A stretch of DNA of 64,000 bases from Luzula sylvatica (Eukaryota; Streptophyta; Magnoliopsida; Poales; Juncaceae). Under the pieces are notes generated by a model that searched no databases, had not been told where the DNA came from, and worked only from the letters and a program-made list of their open reading frames with translations. Positions 61,302 to 64,000 of the stretch are shown here, in pieces (within the stretch, counting starts at the first letter, position 1; each line of letters starts with the position of its first letter). A program made the translations under genes and the position numbers. The DNA lies in contig OX326959.1 of the NCBI GenBank assembly GCA_946800325.1, positions 6,096,501 to 6,160,500 on the forward strand, read 5' to 3'.

Positions 61302-62830
61302 AACATCCACTACAACTATGATCCTGCAAATACGGTAACAACTACTACAGAATTCATAGTGTAGAGAACCACTTCGATAAGGTTGGCTTCCACAAGGGAC
61401 CGTACTCATAGACTAGTACCTCGAATTTACATGAGGCAAAAGTCCGCTGCACTCTATCCCAAGAGTGGTGGTTTCAACCACGCCACGACTGAAACCACGC
61501 CCTCTCGAACACTACATTTACTACAATTACTCGAGGAGACCGTACTGCTACGTCTAACAGTTCGCAAGTTCGGGAGCGATCCGAAAATGCACCTCTGACC
61601 AGACACTACATTAATGCCCAAACATGTGTTCCCTTATCCACCTCTCATCCTCACTACGAGTTGATCTACATCAACAACAATCCTACATAATACAAAGAAC
61701 TACACATATTCTACAGATAAAATGAAGAATCAAATTCGGTAATCATAATTACTTCCATTTGAACCACCTCGGAATAAGCTTTCCAACGGAACCAAGAACT
61801 CATGAAACGGAGACCGGACGGAGAAGTTATGAGCAAACTATGAAAACGTGACACCCGAAATCTGGTCCGATAGACCTGTCAAAGAACCAATCAAACTACG
61901 ACATCTCTACTTATCCGACACATCAAAGCTTCTACTGACCTCGAGATGAAATCCTAACGATACGCGAGACAATTCAACTAACCTCAAACTACTCAAAGAA
62001 ACCTCAAACTACTACGACAAACTACATAACAAACTACTACGACAAATCTCAAAGAAGTCTCAGCCATGTGTTCAATCTTGGCTCGTTTTCTCATTAATCC
62101 AACCATTAATTAATTGGACATTATCGAGCAATCGAGCCTTCTCCTATTTACTTACCGGTGACTCAAATCGACATTTCGACAATCTACAAATCTTCATTGA
62201 AATTCAAATTTAACATAATACAACAAATACCGGGTTATTGGATCTCAAACATAAACCAAACATGAACCCGACCCGTTAAGAATAAACACCTTAATTATCT
62301 CTCTTCCGTGCTTTCCAGAACCGAAACCCTAATTCCACTACTTATGATCAATAAATAGCCCGACCGCCATTATTCAAGCGGCCGAACCATCACGATCAAA
62401 CATCTTCCTCGGCAATCCAATTCTCAACACTCGACCCGACCCGAGATACTATTTCGGCCACAAAAGTAGGGTTCCACAAATCAAGGCTTAATCCGAAATA
62501 TATCGATACACATGGCAGTATTATGAGGTATTATAAAGATTAATCTCAAGTCCGAGCTATACCTCAAAAGAAATGTACAATCGCGACCAACTCGGCACCT
62601 CTTCCTGGCCCGAAACATGCTCCACGAAGCCTCCATGCCATCCATTCTTCTGCCCCGCTCCTGCCCCGGTACAAAAACTTCATCCCCACAGTGATGCCGT
62701 TCTCCAACCAAAACTCCCTTGTGCCAGTCTCTTTTCCTTTTTGTAGAATACTTCCTTCTTATTCTTCCTCTTTCTCCAAATTTAGTCATCTGGTGGTTAT
62801 ATTGTATAGCATGAGGCCCTTGATTCAAGC
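61302..62830. other. Less AT-rich sequence of unknown origin
   Basis: Right-hand continuation of the ACTAC-rich sequence interrupted by the two solo LTRs (also 57570-57845 and 60132-60312), probably an older repeat. The minus-strand frame at 62481-62828 (115 codons, Arg-rich) has no family I recognise. Confidence 0.4.
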
Positions 62831-63134
62831 CTCTCTTCTAAGGCATGGTTTCACCTAGGGTTTCACCAGGTTTCTTTGGTGTTATTCTTGGTCGCCCAAA
62901 CTAAGGGGTTATGTATTGTTTTGTTGAGGGAAAGAATATGTGGTTGCTTCCTTAAGAGGATATTATGTCTCTATGAAATTAGATAAGATCAAGTGAATCA
63001 CTTCATCTTTGTCCAATAAGAAGTAAGCAGTGTAATAGCATATAATGATAGTGTGAATGGGCTTTGGCCTCTACTTCATATTCCCCCTCCCATTAATTTT
63101 TCAATACAAGAGATATGGTGAGGCCACATCATCG

Positions 63135-63235
63135 ATACTGTTCACCGTTACTGTTCAAAGCTGTTCACATCATACTGTTCATCATGTACTGTTCACTTCG
63201 GTACTGTACTGTTCATCCCGTTTACTGTTCATCGC
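63135..63235. repeat. TACTGTTCA repeat cluster followed by poly(T)
   Basis: At least seven copies of TACTGTTCA or CTGTTCA at irregular spacing, then a run of about 15 T's (63237-63252). Confidence 0.75.
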
Positions 63236-63252
63236 TTTTTTTTTTTTTTTTT

Positions 63253-63410
63253 GACATATGTGTTGTGTTCTAAATAAAATATCTGAATTTTTCATCGTAT
63301 TAATAAATATAATTGACATATGTCTTGTGTTCTAAATAAAATATTAAAATTTTTCATCGTATTAATAAATATAATTGTCATATATCTTGTGTTCTAAATA
63401 TTATTGATTG
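63253..63410. repeat. Tandem repeat, 62-bp unit
   Basis: Units starting TTGACATATGTNTTGTGTTC at about 63252 and 63314, with a partial third at about 63376. They are followed by GATTGGTACCAAGCTGCG-type repeats up to 63555. Confidence 0.75.
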
Positions 63411-63924
63411 GTACCAAAATATTATTCACACAAATACTTTTTGGTAGCCTGAGCTGATTTTTTTTTTTTTCTTATTATAACATTTTTGATTGGTACCAAG
63501 CTGCGTTTTTTTGTGATTATTATAATATTTTTCATTGGTACCAAGCTGCGTCTTTTATTTTTATTTTTTTTTTGTCTTTTTCAGAATTTTATTTTATTTG
63601 ACATGTTTTGAATTATAAATAAAACATTTCAATTTTTCTTTTGAAACATATGATATATTTTGAGGAGGAAAAAAATTTGTATTTATTGCATAATACTTGT
63701 GAGACTATTTAATATCAGATTTTTTTTTTAAATTAACATTTATGAAGATTACTTTTGTTTTGCACTTGTAACGTTTTAGATAAAATTATTATTTTATGAT
63801 CATAACAGATTTTGAAAAATCGCAGCGAAGCGCGAGAAATATTTTCCGCAGCGAAATAATATATCAAATAATATATCAAATAATTACTTTTGCTTATTAT
63901 ATTATTTCTTATCAAATAATATAT

Positions 63925-63954
63925 CCCGCAGCGAAGCGCGGGATATTTTCCTAG
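63925..63954 (+). mobile_element. Helitron 3' end at the right edge
   Basis: Hairpin CCCGCAGCGAAGCGCGGG (63925-63942), spacer ATATTTTC, CTAG at 63951-63954, then T. A decayed duplicate of the hairpin lies at about 63820-63855. The body lies to the left and probably includes the repeats from 63253; its 5' end was not identified. Confidence 0.65.
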
Positions 63955-64000
63955 TTTAGTGAAATTCTCGAATTAATTAACTAGGCCTTTGGTTATGATG

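Noticed and set aside
62481..62828. 115-codon minus-strand frame
   Set aside because: No recognisable motif, Arg-rich composition, and it lies in repeat-like DNA; open length alone is not enough.
1..64000. CRISPR arrays, bacterial operons or viral genomes
   Set aside because: Nothing with regular spacer structure; intron-containing genes and plant transposons show that this is plant nuclear DNA.

Overview
This is a nuclear segment from a flowering plant, almost certainly a eudicot. It is very AT-rich, has short exons with canonical GT..AG introns, and is crowded with plant transposons (CACTA, MULE, hAT, Helitron, PIF/Harbinger, LTR, LINE). The only host protein genes I can support are three head-to-tail copies of an alcohol-forming fatty acyl-CoA reductase (FAR) on the minus strand. 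Each has ten exons with the same phases and no visible break: FAR-A (3065-9377, 498 aa), FAR-B (23437-32730, 498 aa) and FAR-C (34002-40490, 502 aa). They have the N-terminal TGSTGFLGK nucleotide-binding motif, the YVFTK active site and the C-terminal FAR domain. None has a plastid transit peptide, which fits ER-type FARs that make primary fatty alcohols for wax or suberin.

Layout. 1-898: 3' part of a decayed CACTA (TNP2) transposase. 1192-7617: a block nearly identical to 21565-27813, carrying FAR exons 10-3. 7618-9453: FAR-C-type intron 2, exons 2 and 1 and promoter, so FAR-A is a mosaic gene. 11.1-16.3 kb: hAT elements, a 31-bp retroposon and a broken FAR-B-type exon 2. 16790-21556: 5' part of a CACTA element holding two solo LTRs and the first half of TNP2, ending in a deletion scar with templated filler. 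21565-32730: FAR-B, whose 4.7-kb intron 2 holds a transposon-like block with five tandem tRNA-like modules and a 536-bp tandem duplication. FAR-B and FAR-C are only 1.27 kb apart.

40.5-64 kb: no host gene recognised. It holds a Helitron-like element, a Copia remnant, foldback elements, a PIF/Harbinger-type element with TAA target duplication, a MULE with ~190-bp inverted repeats and a perfect 9-bp target duplication, a LINE relic, a 2.3-kb solo LTR (target duplication ACTAC), a third solo LTR of the family seen in the CACTA element (target duplication AGAAC), and a Helitron 3' end at the right edge.

How it fits together: a FAR cluster growing by segmental duplication next to a CACTA element, then reshaped by deletion, chimera formation and insertions. 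Because the three genes are paralogous, several insertions can be dated against empty sites inside the window. No search was run; all identities come from reading the sequence and from family knowledge.
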